Source: Candidatus Symbiobacter mobilis CR
GTDB lineage: Bacteria; Pseudomonadota; Gammaproteobacteria; Burkholderiales; Burkholderiaceae_C
Direction of reading: 5' to 3'
Assembly (NCBI RefSeq): GCF_000477435.1
Contig: NC_022576.1
Span: 1,302,001 to 1,366,000 of the forward strand
Length of the DNA: 64,000 nucleotides
Shown here: positions 18,012-27,089 of the stretch, one piece after another
Numbering within the stretch: position 1 is the first letter of the stretch
How the letters are laid out: every line of letters begins with the position of its first letter
Position numbers and translations under genes: made by a program
Notes under the pieces: model-generated
What the model saw: the letters and a program-made list of their open reading frames with translations, nothing else
Database searches by the model: none
Told to the model about the DNA's origin: nothing

Positions 18012-19124
18012 ATGCCGCAACGCATAGGTCGCTCCAATCTCCAGCCCTCTGCGGCTCCCTGCAACCCGCAGAAGGATACGCAGCACGATACCCGGCCCTA
18101 TGCCAAGCAGTATGCCCACCTGCTTACACGTTTTGCTTTGTCCGATGGTGAAGAAGAAGGCGAGGTATTCTTGGCAGAGGCATTCGAGCTTGGCCGCGCC
18201 ATGATGGATCAACAATTGCCGCCCGATGCAGTCACGATGATCCATCATGAGGCTTTGCTCAACTTTGCAGATACGCATCCAGCGCTCGTATCACCAGTGG
18301 TCGCCCATCGCTTGACGCACCCTTTGATAGAAATGACCATGGCGTATGGCATGGCTTTTCGTGAGCAAATGGAAAAGCAATATCAAAATATACTCAATAC
18401 CCGCCTGGAAGAATCTCGCAAGTTGGAGGCTGTAGGGACACTGGCTGCAGGCATTGCGCATGACTTCAACAATTTGCTAGGAAGTATCATTGGTTTTGCC
18501 GAGATGGCGGGGGATTACTTGGGGGAAGACACGCCGGGAAAGAGAGATATTCAGCAAGTCCTCAAAGCGAGTTTTCGAGCACGTGATTTGGTGGCAAGGC
18601 TATTGGCATTTGCCAGACAATCTCCGCTCCATCCCACCCCCATGGACTTACTGACCGAAGTCAAGGAAACGTTGGACTTGTTGCGTGCCACTTTGCCACC
18701 TGGCGTGCAGACGTCTTTGGAGTCCGACATGGAGCAGGCTACCATCCTCGCCGATCCTTCGCAGATTCAACAAATCGTCATGAATTTGTGCATCAATGCT
18801 GCAGATGCGCTGAACGATAACGGATGCGTAGATATTCGAATCTTTGCCGTTCCAGAAAACGATGTATTGGATGCCATCCCCGTTCGCAAAGTGTGTTTGA
18901 TGGTGGCTGATCATGGAACGGGAATGTCGCATGCAACGCTGGAAAGTGTCTTCAATCCATTCTTTACGACCAAGGCCCCTGGCAAAGGCAGTGGACTGGG
19001 ATTATCGGTGGTCTATGGAATCGTGCAAAGCCTGGGAGGAGCAATCCAGGTAGAAAGTCGTACGCGGGGCGACAATCGGGGAACCGTCTTCAAGGTATAT
19101 TTACCGCGTATAAATAATCCTTAA
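18012..19124 (+). CDS. Histidine kinase with RsbU-like N-terminal domain
   Basis: A 370-residue soluble kinase. Residues about 30-100 (FLAEAFELGRAMMDQQLP; MIHHEALL) resemble the RsbU N-terminal domain, which binds RsbT in Bacillus. A HisKA helix with phospho-histidine H150 (GIAHDFNNLLGSIIGF) and a HATPase (NLCINAADAL, DHGTGM, GKGSGLGLSVVYGI) follow. There is no membrane segment. Directly after the stressosome genes, it is the expected output partner of RsbT, replacing the RsbU phosphatase. The next gene is a lone receiver, presumably its substrate. The family assignment of the N-terminus is by pattern and needs a profile search. Confidence 0.85.
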   Translation: MPQRIGRSNLQPSAAPCNPQKDTQHDTRPYAKQYAHLLTRFALSDGEEEGEVFLAEAFELGRAMMDQQLPPDAVTMIHHEALLNFADTHPALVSPVVAHRLTHPLIEMTMAYGMAFREQMEKQYQNILNTRLEESRKLEAVGTLAAGIAHDFNNLLGSIIGFAEMAGDYLGEDTPGKRDIQQVLKASFRARDLVARLLAFARQSPLHPTPMDLLTEVKETLDLLRATLPPGVQTSLESDMEQATILADPSQIQQIVMNLCINAADALNDNGCVDIRIFAVPENDVLDAIPVRKVCLMVADHGTGMSHATLESVFNPFFTTKAPGKGSGLGLSVVYGIVQSLGGAIQVESRTRGDNRGTVFKVYLPRINNP

Positions 19125-19143
19125 TCTTCGTGAGAGAAATGAT

Positions 19144-19524
19144 ATGGCGAATATTCTTGTGATTGACGATGATGAACAATTCCGCGCGATGCTGACACAA
19201 ATGCTAACGCAGGAAAGACATCGTGTGACTGCCGCAACGGATGGGAAGATGGGTTTGGAACTGCTTTCGCATTTTACCCCAGATTTGATCATTACAGATA
19301 TTCTCATGCCCAACAAGGATGGGATTGAATTGATACTGGAATTGGTTCACAAGGGCTGTACGATCCCTATGATTGCTATTTCCGGTGGCCGCCGTTCCAT
19401 TCATGCACAATTTAATCTTGATTCGGCTACCTTGATGGGTGTCAATGCAACCCTCACCAAACCTTTCACACGCGAAGACTTGCGAAATGCCATTCGTCAG
19501 GTTCTTGCTGGAAGTGGCTCTTGA
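19144..19524 (+). CDS. Single-domain response regulator
   Basis: A 126-residue receiver with D8-D10, phospho-acceptor D52 (IITDILMPNKDG), AISGG in place of the usual Thr segment, and Lys in LTKPFTRED. No output domain. It is 19 bp after the histidine kinase and probably receives phosphate from it. Having no DNA-binding or GGDEF domain, it must act through protein contact, for example on the chemosensory array or the motor. Confidence 0.9.
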   Translation: MANILVIDDDEQFRAMLTQMLTQERHRVTAATDGKMGLELLSHFTPDLIITDILMPNKDGIELILELVHKGCTIPMIAISGGRRSIHAQFNLDSATLMGVNATLTKPFTREDLRNAIRQVLAGSGS

Positions 19525-19570
19525 GAGCATTGTGCTTTTTTGGTAAACATCCCTTCTGTGGTGACCAGGT

Positions 19571-20350
19571 ATGACTGCGCTTCAAGTGATAGCAATTTCC
19601 AATCGCAAGGGTGGTACCGGGAAATCTACGGTATCGGTCAATCTTTCCGCAGAATTGGCGCGACTGGGTCGACGAGTACTCCTGATCGATCTCGATTCCC
19701 AAGGGCACTGTGCGGTGGGTTTGGGCGTCAAGGTGCATCGTGACGACACGGTAGTTCACAGCCTATTCACCGACCCCCATGCCAAGCTCTCCATGCTCGT
19801 TCGGCCCACTGCTTTTCCCAATCTTTCCCTGGCGCCGGCAGATCAGCGGTTTGAACACGGCAGTGGTGAGCGCGACGAGCTTCGGCTTGCGCGTGCGTTG
19901 GCGGAAGAGGACATTGCCCAGCGCTTCGACGTGGTGATTGTGGACACCCCGCCTTCTTTGGATTATTTGCTGCTGAATGCGCTGACCGCAGCAAACTGGC
20001 TCATGATCCCTTTTGTTCCGCATCACTTGGGATTCGAGGGGGTATTGCAGTTGATGCGGGTGCTTTTCAAGGTGATTTCTGGCCCCAATCCGCAATTGAA
20101 AATACTGGGGTTTCTCCCCACCATTGCTGCGGACCATATTCGTCAGCACCGTACCATTAGCGCCGAAGTCTCCCGGCAATTCGGCGCGAATCGCTTGCTT
20201 CCGGGTATTCGCAATGACATCCGTTTGGCCGAGGCGTTCGCTGCAGGGCAACCCATTTGCCAATATGCCCCCAAGTCCAGAGGGGCGGAAGATTTCGTCA
20301 AATTGGCGGCACATATCGTGCCCGCATTGGCCCCACAACGCATGGAATGA
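19571..20350 (+). CDS. ParA/MinD-family ATPase
   Basis: A 259-residue deviant-Walker ATPase: KGGTGKST (about 13-20), DLDSQGHC and VIVDTPPSLDYLLLNAL. No ParB and no parS site are next to it. Placed at the end of the chemosensory-stressosome locus, it may position or partition a cytoplasmic cluster, as the ParA-like PpfA does for soluble arrays in Rhodobacter sphaeroides. This is inference from context; it could also belong to the following genes. GC rises towards normal from here. Confidence 0.82.
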   Translation: MTALQVIAISNRKGGTGKSTVSVNLSAELARLGRRVLLIDLDSQGHCAVGLGVKVHRDDTVVHSLFTDPHAKLSMLVRPTAFPNLSLAPADQRFEHGSGERDELRLARALAEEDIAQRFDVVIVDTPPSLDYLLLNALTAANWLMIPFVPHHLGFEGVLQLMRVLFKVISGPNPQLKILGFLPTIAADHIRQHRTISAEVSRQFGANRLLPGIRNDIRLAEAFAAGQPICQYAPKSRGAEDFVKLAAHIVPALAPQRME

Positions 20351-20425
20351 CTGCCTTGCCACCATCGCAATCACCATCGCACTCGCACTCACGCGCTGTT
20401 TTGCCCCAGCCTGGTTCCCCACCCC

Positions 20426-21307
20426 ATGTTTGACCTCACCAGCCTCCCGCGTGAACGCATCGCCCACCACTGCGTCTGCTGTGGCAGCAGTGCTTTGCTC
20501 TCTGCCCCGGCCATCCTGATGCCTTTCGTGGCCCACCGTGTCTTCGGATGGGAGCCTGTGCTGATCGACGAAAGCTGGGGATTGCAGACGATTCGGCAAG
20601 GCAATGCCTATGCCGTGTGCAAGTCCTTGCACTGCACGGTGTGCGGGCTGTTGTTTCTCGATATCCGATTCAGCGACCAAGAAATGTCCCGGCTGTACCA
20701 CGACTACCGTGGCGAGGAATACACCAGTCTGCGCGAACGGTACGAGCCTGGCTACACCCAGCGTAACGACAACCTCAATGCGGGAATCACGTACCGGGAA
20801 GACATTGAGCAATTCCTTGCACCGTTCTTGCACGAACCCCTGCACGTGCTGGACTGGGGCGGCGATACAGGGCGGAACACGCCTTTTCAGCATCGCGCCG
20901 AAGTCTGGGACATTTACGACATCAGCGATAAGGCCGTGCTGCCCGGGGCGCGGCGTGTAGACCCCGCACAGCTTGGGGATCGCAAATACTCGCTCATCGT
21001 TTGTAGCAATGTGCTCGAACACATCCCCTACCCTGCCGATGTACTGGGGGATATTCGCCGCCACATGGACAGCCAGTCTGTGCTGTACATCGAAGTGCCG
21101 CTGGAAGACGTGGTGCGTTGCAATGCCGACAACCTGCATCGGCACAAAAAGCATTGGCACGAACACATCAATTTCTACACCGCACCGTCCCTGACCAAGC
21201 TGGTCGAAAACCTCGGGCTGCGGGTGCTGTCGTTGCGCCCCTTGCAAGCAGCCAATGCCGGGCGCACCGGGCATTGGTGGCAAATGGCTTGCGCCCTCGA
21301 TTCCTGA
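20426..21307 (+). CDS. Class I SAM-dependent methyltransferase with zinc-binding N-terminus
   Basis: A 293-residue protein with an N-terminal cysteine cluster ([19 protein letters not shown]) and a Rossmann methyltransferase fold: [11 protein letters not shown] as motif I and [13 protein letters not shown] as the acidic post-II region. [14 protein letters not shown] is shared with sugar C-methyltransferase-like families. The substrate is unknown. It is 75 bp after parA and upstream of coaX, so it may not be functionally linked to either. Confidence 0.75.
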   Translation: MFDLTSLPRERIAHHCVCCGSSALLSAPAILMPFVAHRVFGWEPVLIDESWGLQTIRQGNAYAVCKSLHCTVCGLLFLDIRFSDQEMSRLYHDYRGEEYTSLRERYEPGYTQRNDNLNAGITYREDIEQFLAPFLHEPLHVLDWGGDTGRNTPFQHRAEVWDIYDISDKAVLPGARRVDPAQLGDRKYSLIVCSNVLEHIPYPADVLGDIRRHMDSQSVLYIEVPLEDVVRCNADNLHRHKKHWHEHINFYTAPSLTKLVENLGLRVLSLRPLQAANAGRTGHWWQMACALDS

Positions 21308-21341
21308 ACAGTGCAGCCTACCCCATGCCGATAATCGAGCA

Positions 21342-22112
21342 ATGGCCTTTTTGCTCGTAGACGTAGGAAATACCCGCCTGAAATGGGCGTTGTACGCCGC
21401 TCCCCGCCGTGGGGCTTCGGTGTTGGCGCAAGGGGTGGCATTTCTGGACAACATCGAACAACTCCCGCACGGGGACTGGTTGGGGCTGCCAGCGCCAACT
21501 GGGATGCTCGGCTGCTGCGTGGCCAGCGATGCCGCGCGGCGTAGGGTCGCGGAACAGATGGAGCTGTGGGAAGTCTCTGCCCAATGGGTTCATGCCAGCA
21601 CTGCGGAATGCGGCGTAACCAACGGCTACGACACCCCCAACCGCCTGGGTGCTGATCGCTGGGTGGCGATGATCGGCGCCTGGCACCGTTGCCAAGCCGA
21701 TTACCGGCCCATCGTCGTAGCCATGGTCGGCACGGCAGTGACCGTGGATGCCATCGACCCGCAAGGGCGCTTTCTGGGGGGGTGGATCCTGCCCGGGCAC
21801 GGGATCATGTTGCGCGCGCTGCAATCCGGCACTGCGGGGCTGCACGTCCCCACGGGCACGGTCTGCGACTTTCCCACCAATACCAGCGACGCGCTCACTA
21901 CCGGCGGCACCTACGCCATCGCCGCATCCATCGGGCGCATGGTGTCCCAACTGGCGCAACGCTTTGGAACGCAACCGGCCTGCATCGTGGGCGGTGGCGC
22001 GGCGTGGAAGGTAGCGCCCAGCATCACGGTGCCCCATACCCTAGTGGAAAACCTCGTTTTCGAGGGGCTGCTCGACATCGCCGAAAAGCGCTGTGCCCAT
22101 GCCCGCCCCTGA
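21342..22112 (+). CDS. coaX: Type III pantothenate kinase
   Basis: Catalyses the first step of coenzyme A synthesis, pantothenate to 4'-phosphopantothenate. The 256-residue protein starts [18 protein letters not shown] and carries the acetate-kinase-fold motifs [33 protein letters not shown] and [15 protein letters not shown]. The start at 21342 is chosen because the phosphate-binding strand begins immediately. Housekeeping gene of normal length. Confidence 0.92.
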   Translation: MAFLLVDVGNTRLKWALYAAPRRGASVLAQGVAFLDNIEQLPHGDWLGLPAPTGMLGCCVASDAARRRVAEQMELWEVSAQWVHASTAECGVTNGYDTPNRLGADRWVAMIGAWHRCQADYRPIVVAMVGTAVTVDAIDPQGRFLGGWILPGHGIMLRALQSGTAGLHVPTGTVCDFPTNTSDALTTGGTYAIAASIGRMVSQLAQRFGTQPACIVGGGAAWKVAPSITVPHTLVENLVFEGLLDIAEKRCAHARP

Positions 22113-22163
22113 GAACACACGGCAGCCTGCCCCTGCGGGCAACCCCTTTCGGAGCCATGCATC

Positions 22164-23066
22164 ATGACCCTGGCATTCCACCGCGTGGGGCTGGTCGGCA
22201 AGTACCACGACGCCAACCTGGCAGCGCGCGGAGGCAAGGCGGTGGAAGACTTGCTCTCCGTGGCACGGTTTTTGGAGCAGCGTGGCTGCGCCGTCGACAT
22301 CGAAGAGGAATGGGCGCGGTATGAGGGCGTCACGGACTGCACCTCGCGCAGTCTCGAAGACATGGGCCGGGAATGCGATCTCGTCGTCGTCGTCGGCGGT
22401 GACGGCACGATGCTTGGGGTGGCCCGGCAGCTCGCGCCTTTTTCGGTTCCGCTCATTGGCATCAACCAGGGGCGGCTGGGGTTTATCACTGACATCTCGT
22501 ACCGCGACTTCGCCTCCAGCCTGGCGCTCGTCCTCGAAGGCGAGTACATCGAAGACCACCGCTGCCTGATCGACGCACAGGTGCTGCGTGCGGGGAGCGT
22601 CGTCTTTGCGGCCCTTGCGCTGAACGATGTCGTCGTCAACCGGGGTGCGACGGCGGGGATGGTCGAGCTGCAAGTGCGCGTCGACGGCCATTTCGTCGCC
22701 AGCCAACGCGCAGACGGGCTGATCGTGGCCTCCGCCACCGGCTCGACCGCGTACAACCTATCCGCAGGCGGGCCGCTACTGCACCCTGCCGTGGCGGGCT
22801 GGGTGCTCGCACCCATCGCCCCCCACACCTTGTCCAACCGACCCATCGTCCTGCCCAATTCGAGCACGATCACCCTCGAAATCGTCGCCGGGCGCGATGC
22901 CAGCGCCAGCTTCGACACCCAATCGCTGGCCAGCCTGGCTGTGGGGGATTGCATTGCCGTGCGCCTCTCCGAACACCGTGCGCGCTTTTTGCATCCCCAT
23001 GGGTGGTCGTACTTCGATACCTTGCGGCGGAAACTACTCTGGAATGAAAGGGGATTGCTGCCGTGA
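22164..23066 (+). CDS. nadK: NAD kinase
   Basis: Phosphorylates NAD to NADP. The 300-residue protein has the [15 protein letters not shown] motif, [21 protein letters not shown] and [15 protein letters not shown]. It overlaps recN by the GTGA at 23063, the nadK-recN pairing seen in many betaproteobacteria. Confidence 0.95.
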   Translation: MTLAFHRVGLVGKYHDANLAARGGKAVEDLLSVARFLEQRGCAVDIEEEWARYEGVTDCTSRSLEDMGRECDLVVVVGGDGTMLGVARQLAPFSVPLIGINQGRLGFITDISYRDFASSLALVLEGEYIEDHRCLIDAQVLRAGSVVFAALALNDVVVNRGATAGMVELQVRVDGHFVASQRADGLIVASATGSTAYNLSAGGPLLHPAVAGWVLAPIAPHTLSNRPIVLPNSSTITLEIVAGRDASASFDTQSLASLAVGDCIAVRLSEHRARFLHPHGWSYFDTLRRKLLWNERGLLP

Positions 23067-24715
23067 GCCTGAAGCGACTGGTATTGCGCAATTTCGTTCT
23101 CGTCGATGCGCTCGAACTGGACCTGGCGCAGGGGTTTTCGGTCTTGACTGGCGAGACGGGCGCAGGCAAATCGATCTTGGTCGATGCCTTGCAGTGGGCG
23201 ACCGGTGGGCGCGCCGACGCGAGCCTGATCCGCGAAGGCGCAGACCGTGCCGAAGTCGCTGCGGAGTTCGATGCTGACGCAGCCCTCGAAACCTGGCTCA
23301 GCGATGCTGGGTTCCACGCCGAAGAATCGCTGCTGCTGCGCAGAACGATTGACCGCCAAGGCAAAAGCCGGGCATGGATCAACGGCAGCCCCGCGACCGC
23401 TTCCCAATTGCGCATGGTGGGGGAGCGGCTGCTGGACATCCACGGGCAGCACGCCTGGCAAAGCCTGATCCGCCCCGACGCTATGGCCGGGCTGCTTGAT
23501 GCCTACGCGCAGACTTCCAACGCAGACGTAGCCGCGTGCTGGAGCCAGTGGAAACAGGCCGTGGAGCAGCGGGAAGCAGCGCGATCCCGGCAAGATGCGA
23601 TCCAGCGCGAACGCCAGCAGCTTGCGTGGCAGGTCGAAGAACTGGAACGACTCTCCCCCGGCGCAAACGAGTGGCCCGAACTTAACGCCGAGCACCACCG
23701 CCTGGCGCACGCTCAAAGCCTGATCGACGCTGCCTCCGAAGCCGTGCGCCTGCTGGACGAGAACGAGGCCAACGCGGTATCGATGCTCGTTCGCGCAGCA
23801 GACCTATTGCAACAACAAGGGCAGATCGAACCCGTGTTTGCCGAAGTGGGGCAAACCCTGCACGAGAACGTGGCGCAGGTGCAGGACGGGCTACGCACCC
23901 TGCGCGCCTACTTGGCCAAAGCCGAACTCGACCCCGAACGGCTGGCCGTCGTTGACGAACGCATTGCAAACTGGATGTCCCTGGCGCGGCGCTACCAGCA
24001 CCACCCCGAAGAACTGCCCGCATTGCTGGAGCGATGGAAGCAGGAACTGGCCGGGCTGGAGCAGGCGTGCGACCTGCGCGCGCTCGACGCTGCTGTCGCA
24101 GACACCCTGGCGCGGTACCACGAGGCTGCACGCACGCTCAGCGCCGAACGTGCCCACGCCGCGCCCAAGCTGGCTACGGCGATCACGGCCCTGCTGCAAG
24201 AACTGGGCATGCCTGGGGGATGCTTCGACGTCGCGCTACAGCCTATCGAGACGCCCGCACGCAATGGGATGGAGGAAGTGGGCTTTCTCGTAGCCGGGCA
24301 CGTGGGCAGCACGCCCCGGCCCATCCAAAAGGTGGCCTCCGGCGGAGAACTCTCGCGCATCGCGCTGGCGATTGCCGTCACCACCAGCCAATTGGGCGGC
24401 GCGCAGACGCTGATCTTCGACGAGGTGGACACCGGCGTGGGCGGCGCCGTCGCGCAAACCATTGGCCGCCTGCTGGGCAAGCTCGGCGCCGAACGGCAAG
24501 TCTTCGCCGTCACCCACCTGCACCAGGTAGCCGCATGCGCGGATCACCACTGGGTCGTATCCAAAAGCCTGCACGGCGAGAAAACACGCAGTACCGTGGA
24601 ACCCGTGGAAGGCGAAGCCCGCGTGGTGGAACTAGCCCGGATGCTGGGCGGCGCAAGGCAAACGGAAAGCACCCTGGCGCATGCGCGGGATTTGTTGGGG
24701 GAGAGGGGGGAGTGA
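23063..24715 (+). CDS. recN: DNA repair ATPase RecN
   Basis: SMC-like protein acting in double-strand-break repair. The 550-residue protein has an intact Walker A ([17 protein letters not shown]), central coiled-coil regions, the signature [13 protein letters not shown] and Walker [20 protein letters not shown] start overlaps nadK. High GC (the 60 bases from 23161 count to about 68%) contrasts with the chemosensory locus. Confidence 0.95.
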   Translation: MSLKRLVLRNFVLVDALELDLAQGFSVLTGETGAGKSILVDALQWATGGRADASLIREGADRAEVAAEFDADAALETWLSDAGFHAEESLLLRRTIDRQGKSRAWINGSPATASQLRMVGERLLDIHGQHAWQSLIRPDAMAGLLDAYAQTSNADVAACWSQWKQAVEQREAARSRQDAIQRERQQLAWQVEELERLSPGANEWPELNAEHHRLAHAQSLIDAASEAVRLLDENEANAVSMLVRAADLLQQQGQIEPVFAEVGQTLHENVAQVQDGLRTLRAYLAKAELDPERLAVVDERIANWMSLARRYQHHPEELPALLERWKQELAGLEQACDLRALDAAVADTLARYHEAARTLSAERAHAAPKLATAITALLQELGMPGGCFDVALQPIETPARNGMEEVGFLVAGHVGSTPRPIQKVASGGELSRIALAIAVTTSQLGGAQTLIFDEVDTGVGGAVAQTIGRLLGKLGAERQVFAVTHLHQVAACADHHWVVSKSLHGEKTRSTVEPVEGEARVVELARMLGGARQTESTLAHARDLLGERGE

Positions 24716-24782
24716 TGTTGTTGATGCAAAACGGCAATACGAAATGATTGTTGGTGTAAGTTTCTTTGCGACAGCGCGGCAT

Positions 24783-24900
24783 CCCTGCCATGACTGTGCG
24801 CAGACACCCTGAATCAGGAAAGTTATTGCAGTGCATCGCAGCCCCAACCCTTTTTCCACTGGGTACGGGGCGTTTGGAGAAGCCTCTTCGCGACTTGCAC
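24783..24900 (+). repeat. Dispersed intergenic repeat, copy C
   Basis: CCTGCCATGACTGTGCGCAG, then CCTGAATCAGGAAAGTTATT, then a core CCCCAACCCTTTTTCCACTG and finally GAGAAGCCTCTTCGCGACTT just before the next gene's start. It fills the recN-saccharopine dehydrogenase gap. Compare copies B (3043-3157) and D (54430-54530). Confidence 0.65.
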
Positions 24901-24910
24901 AGGGCACAAC

Positions 24911-26017
24911 ATGGCAAACATCCTGATCCTTGGCGGCACGGGCCATACCGGCAAATGGATAGCAAGACATTTGCTCGAACAGTCTGACGTGACCGTAACC
25001 ATCGCCGGACGACATCCAGAGCAAGCACATGCCGTTGCCGAGGAGTGGAATCGGCAATACCCTGGTCAACGTGTGGCTGGGGTGTATGCGAACACCGCCG
25101 ATGCGCCCTCTTTGCGAGCGGCATTCGCAGGGCATACCCTCGTCGTCGTGGCCGCACCGACCACGAATCATGCGGAAACCGTGGTTCGTACTGCATTGGA
25201 AACAGGTGTCGACTATCTCGATATTCAGCTCGGGGCCAAAAAGTTTGCGTTGTTGCAATCCCTGGCCACAGAGATCCAACGCCAAGGCAGGTGTTGTATT
25301 ACGGAAGCCGGATTCCATCCGGGGCTTCCTTCCGCATTGGTGCGTTACGCTGCCACCCAGTTGGATACGCTCGATAGCGCAAACGTCTGCGGCTATCTGC
25401 AAATAGGCAAAGATCTGCCTTATACGGAATCCGTAGAAGAATTGATCGAATGTTTCAAGGACTACCAGGGCCAGGTGTACCGAAACGGCCATTGGACAAA
25501 GACCGACGAATTCATCACACGCAAAACCGATTTTGGAAGCGATATTGGTTGGAAAAACTGCTATGCCATGTTTTTCGAGGAATTGCGCCCTCTGCCAGAC
25601 CTTTATCCCTCACTCCAAGAGACGGGCTTCTATATCTCCGAATCGCATTGGGTGATGGATTGGATCCTCATTCCCATGATCATGGCATTACTGAAAATCA
25701 TGCCCCATGCCGTGCGCCCAATCGGGAAATTGCTGTGGTGGGGCATGCGCACTTTTCACCAACCGCCTTATCGGGTCGAATTGCAATGGCAGGCATCCGG
25801 CCTCAAGGATGGGCAGAGGGCGACAGTCCACGGAACCCTTTCGCACCCCGATGGGTACGTGTTCACAGCCATTGCCGTGGTAGCCGCGTTGCTGCAATAT
25901 GTGGACGGTTCTGCCAGAAAACCCGGACTGTGGATGATGGGGCACCTTGTGGAGCCGATCCGTCTCATGCAGGACATGGAAAGAATGGGGATTCAATGCA
26001 GAACCGGTACGCAATAA
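24911..26017 (+). CDS. Saccharopine dehydrogenase-like oxidoreductase
   Basis: A 368-residue protein with an N-terminal NAD(P) Rossmann motif ([18 protein letters not shown]), AGRHPEQA, and the [20 protein letters not shown] strand typical of the saccharopine dehydrogenase family. The rest ([18 protein letters not shown]) fits too. Members act on diverse substrates, often lipids or amino acids; no substrate can be assigned. It stands alone between recN and rapZ. Confidence 0.75.
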   Translation: MANILILGGTGHTGKWIARHLLEQSDVTVTIAGRHPEQAHAVAEEWNRQYPGQRVAGVYANTADAPSLRAAFAGHTLVVVAAPTTNHAETVVRTALETGVDYLDIQLGAKKFALLQSLATEIQRQGRCCITEAGFHPGLPSALVRYAATQLDTLDSANVCGYLQIGKDLPYTESVEELIECFKDYQGQVYRNGHWTKTDEFITRKTDFGSDIGWKNCYAMFFEELRPLPDLYPSLQETGFYISESHWVMDWILIPMIMALLKIMPHAVRPIGKLLWWGMRTFHQPPYRVELQWQASGLKDGQRATVHGTLSHPDGYVFTAIAVVAALLQYVDGSARKPGLWMMGHLVEPIRLMQDMERMGIQCRTGTQ

Positions 26018-26102
26018 CCACAGAACCAATGCGGACCATCCCGGAAACACAGCCCATACCCCACGTCACCCGCACCAAATGTGCCACGGAAGGGAGAACG
26101 AT

Positions 26103-27029
26103 ATGACGAAGCAGACCCCAGGCGATGCGCGCAGTACAGACGACGTGCTGGAGCTGGTGTTGATTACCGGAATGTCCGGTTCCGGCAAGTCCGTGGCACT
26201 CAATGCGCTGGAGGACGTGGGCTACTACTGTGTCGACAACCTACCCCCTGGGCTGATGACGGCCCTGGTCGAATGGCAACGTGCCGGCGCAGGGAGGTTG
26301 CTGGCCATTGCCATCGACGCCCGCAGCGCAGCGGCGTTGCCGGAAGTGCCTGCCCAACTGGATCGGCTGCGCACGCAAGGGGTGCGGGTGTCGTGCCTGT
26401 TTCTGGACGCATCCACCCCCACGCTGGTGCGGCGTTTTTCGGAGACACGGCGGCGGCATCCTTTGTCCGAAACCTCCCACGTCGGGCTGGACGGGCACCC
26501 GCAGCGTGCGTTGAATGAGGCGCTCGAACTGGAGCGCGGGCTGCTGGCCGCATTGCGCGACCAAGCTCATGTGGTCGATACGAGCGTGCTGCGCCCCACG
26601 CAACTGCAAAGCTACGTCAAGGCGCTATTCCCGGTGCAATCCCCTCGGATGACGCTGGTGTTCGAATCTTTTGCCTTCAAGCGCGGCCTTCCCAATGATG
26701 CGGATTTCGTCTTCGACGTGCGCATGCTCCCCAATCCGCATTACGAACCCGACCTACGCGAACTGACCGGACGTGACGAACCCGTGGCTGCCTTTTTGCG
26801 CCAGCAACCCGACGTCGGCAAGATGCTCGGGCAGGTGCGCGGATTTCTGGAAGACTGGCTTGGCGCGATGGAAGGCAACCACCGCAGCTACGTCACCGTC
26901 GCCATAGGCTGTACCGGCGGCCAGCACCGATCGGTCTATCTGGTCGAGCAACTGGCCCTGCACTTCGCCCCCCACTGGGCTACCTTGCGCCGACACCGGG
27001 AGCTCGACGCACAGCCCACGGGCGGGTAA
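26103..27029 (+). CDS. rapZ: RNase adapter / nucleotide-binding protein RapZ
   Basis: A 308-residue protein with Walker [19 protein letters not shown] and the RapZ C-terminal domain ([36 protein letters not shown]). In enterobacteria it adapts RNase E to small RNAs that regulate amino-sugar synthesis. The ATG at 26103 has GGAAGGGAG upstream. The usual ptsN/hprK neighbours are absent here. Confidence 0.93.
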   Translation: MTKQTPGDARSTDDVLELVLITGMSGSGKSVALNALEDVGYYCVDNLPPGLMTALVEWQRAGAGRLLAIAIDARSAAALPEVPAQLDRLRTQGVRVSCLFLDASTPTLVRRFSETRRRHPLSETSHVGLDGHPQRALNEALELERGLLAALRDQAHVVDTSVLRPTQLQSYVKALFPVQSPRMTLVFESFAFKRGLPNDADFVFDVRMLPNPHYEPDLRELTGRDEPVAAFLRQQPDVGKMLGQVRGFLEDWLGAMEGNHRSYVTVAIGCTGGQHRSVYLVEQLALHFAPHWATLRRHRELDAQPTGG

Positions 27030-27089
27030 GGATGCCAAGGGTGCCTTGCTACACTCATTTTTTCCCTGCCCACACCCTACTTTGCTGCC

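Noticed and set aside
19763..21454. Open minus-strand frame of 563 codons
   Set aside because: It lies opposite parA and the methyltransferase, which have clear motifs; the minus frame shows no family features.
21911..23716. Minus-strand frame of 601 codons
   Set aside because: Antisense to coaX, nadK and recN, all well supported.
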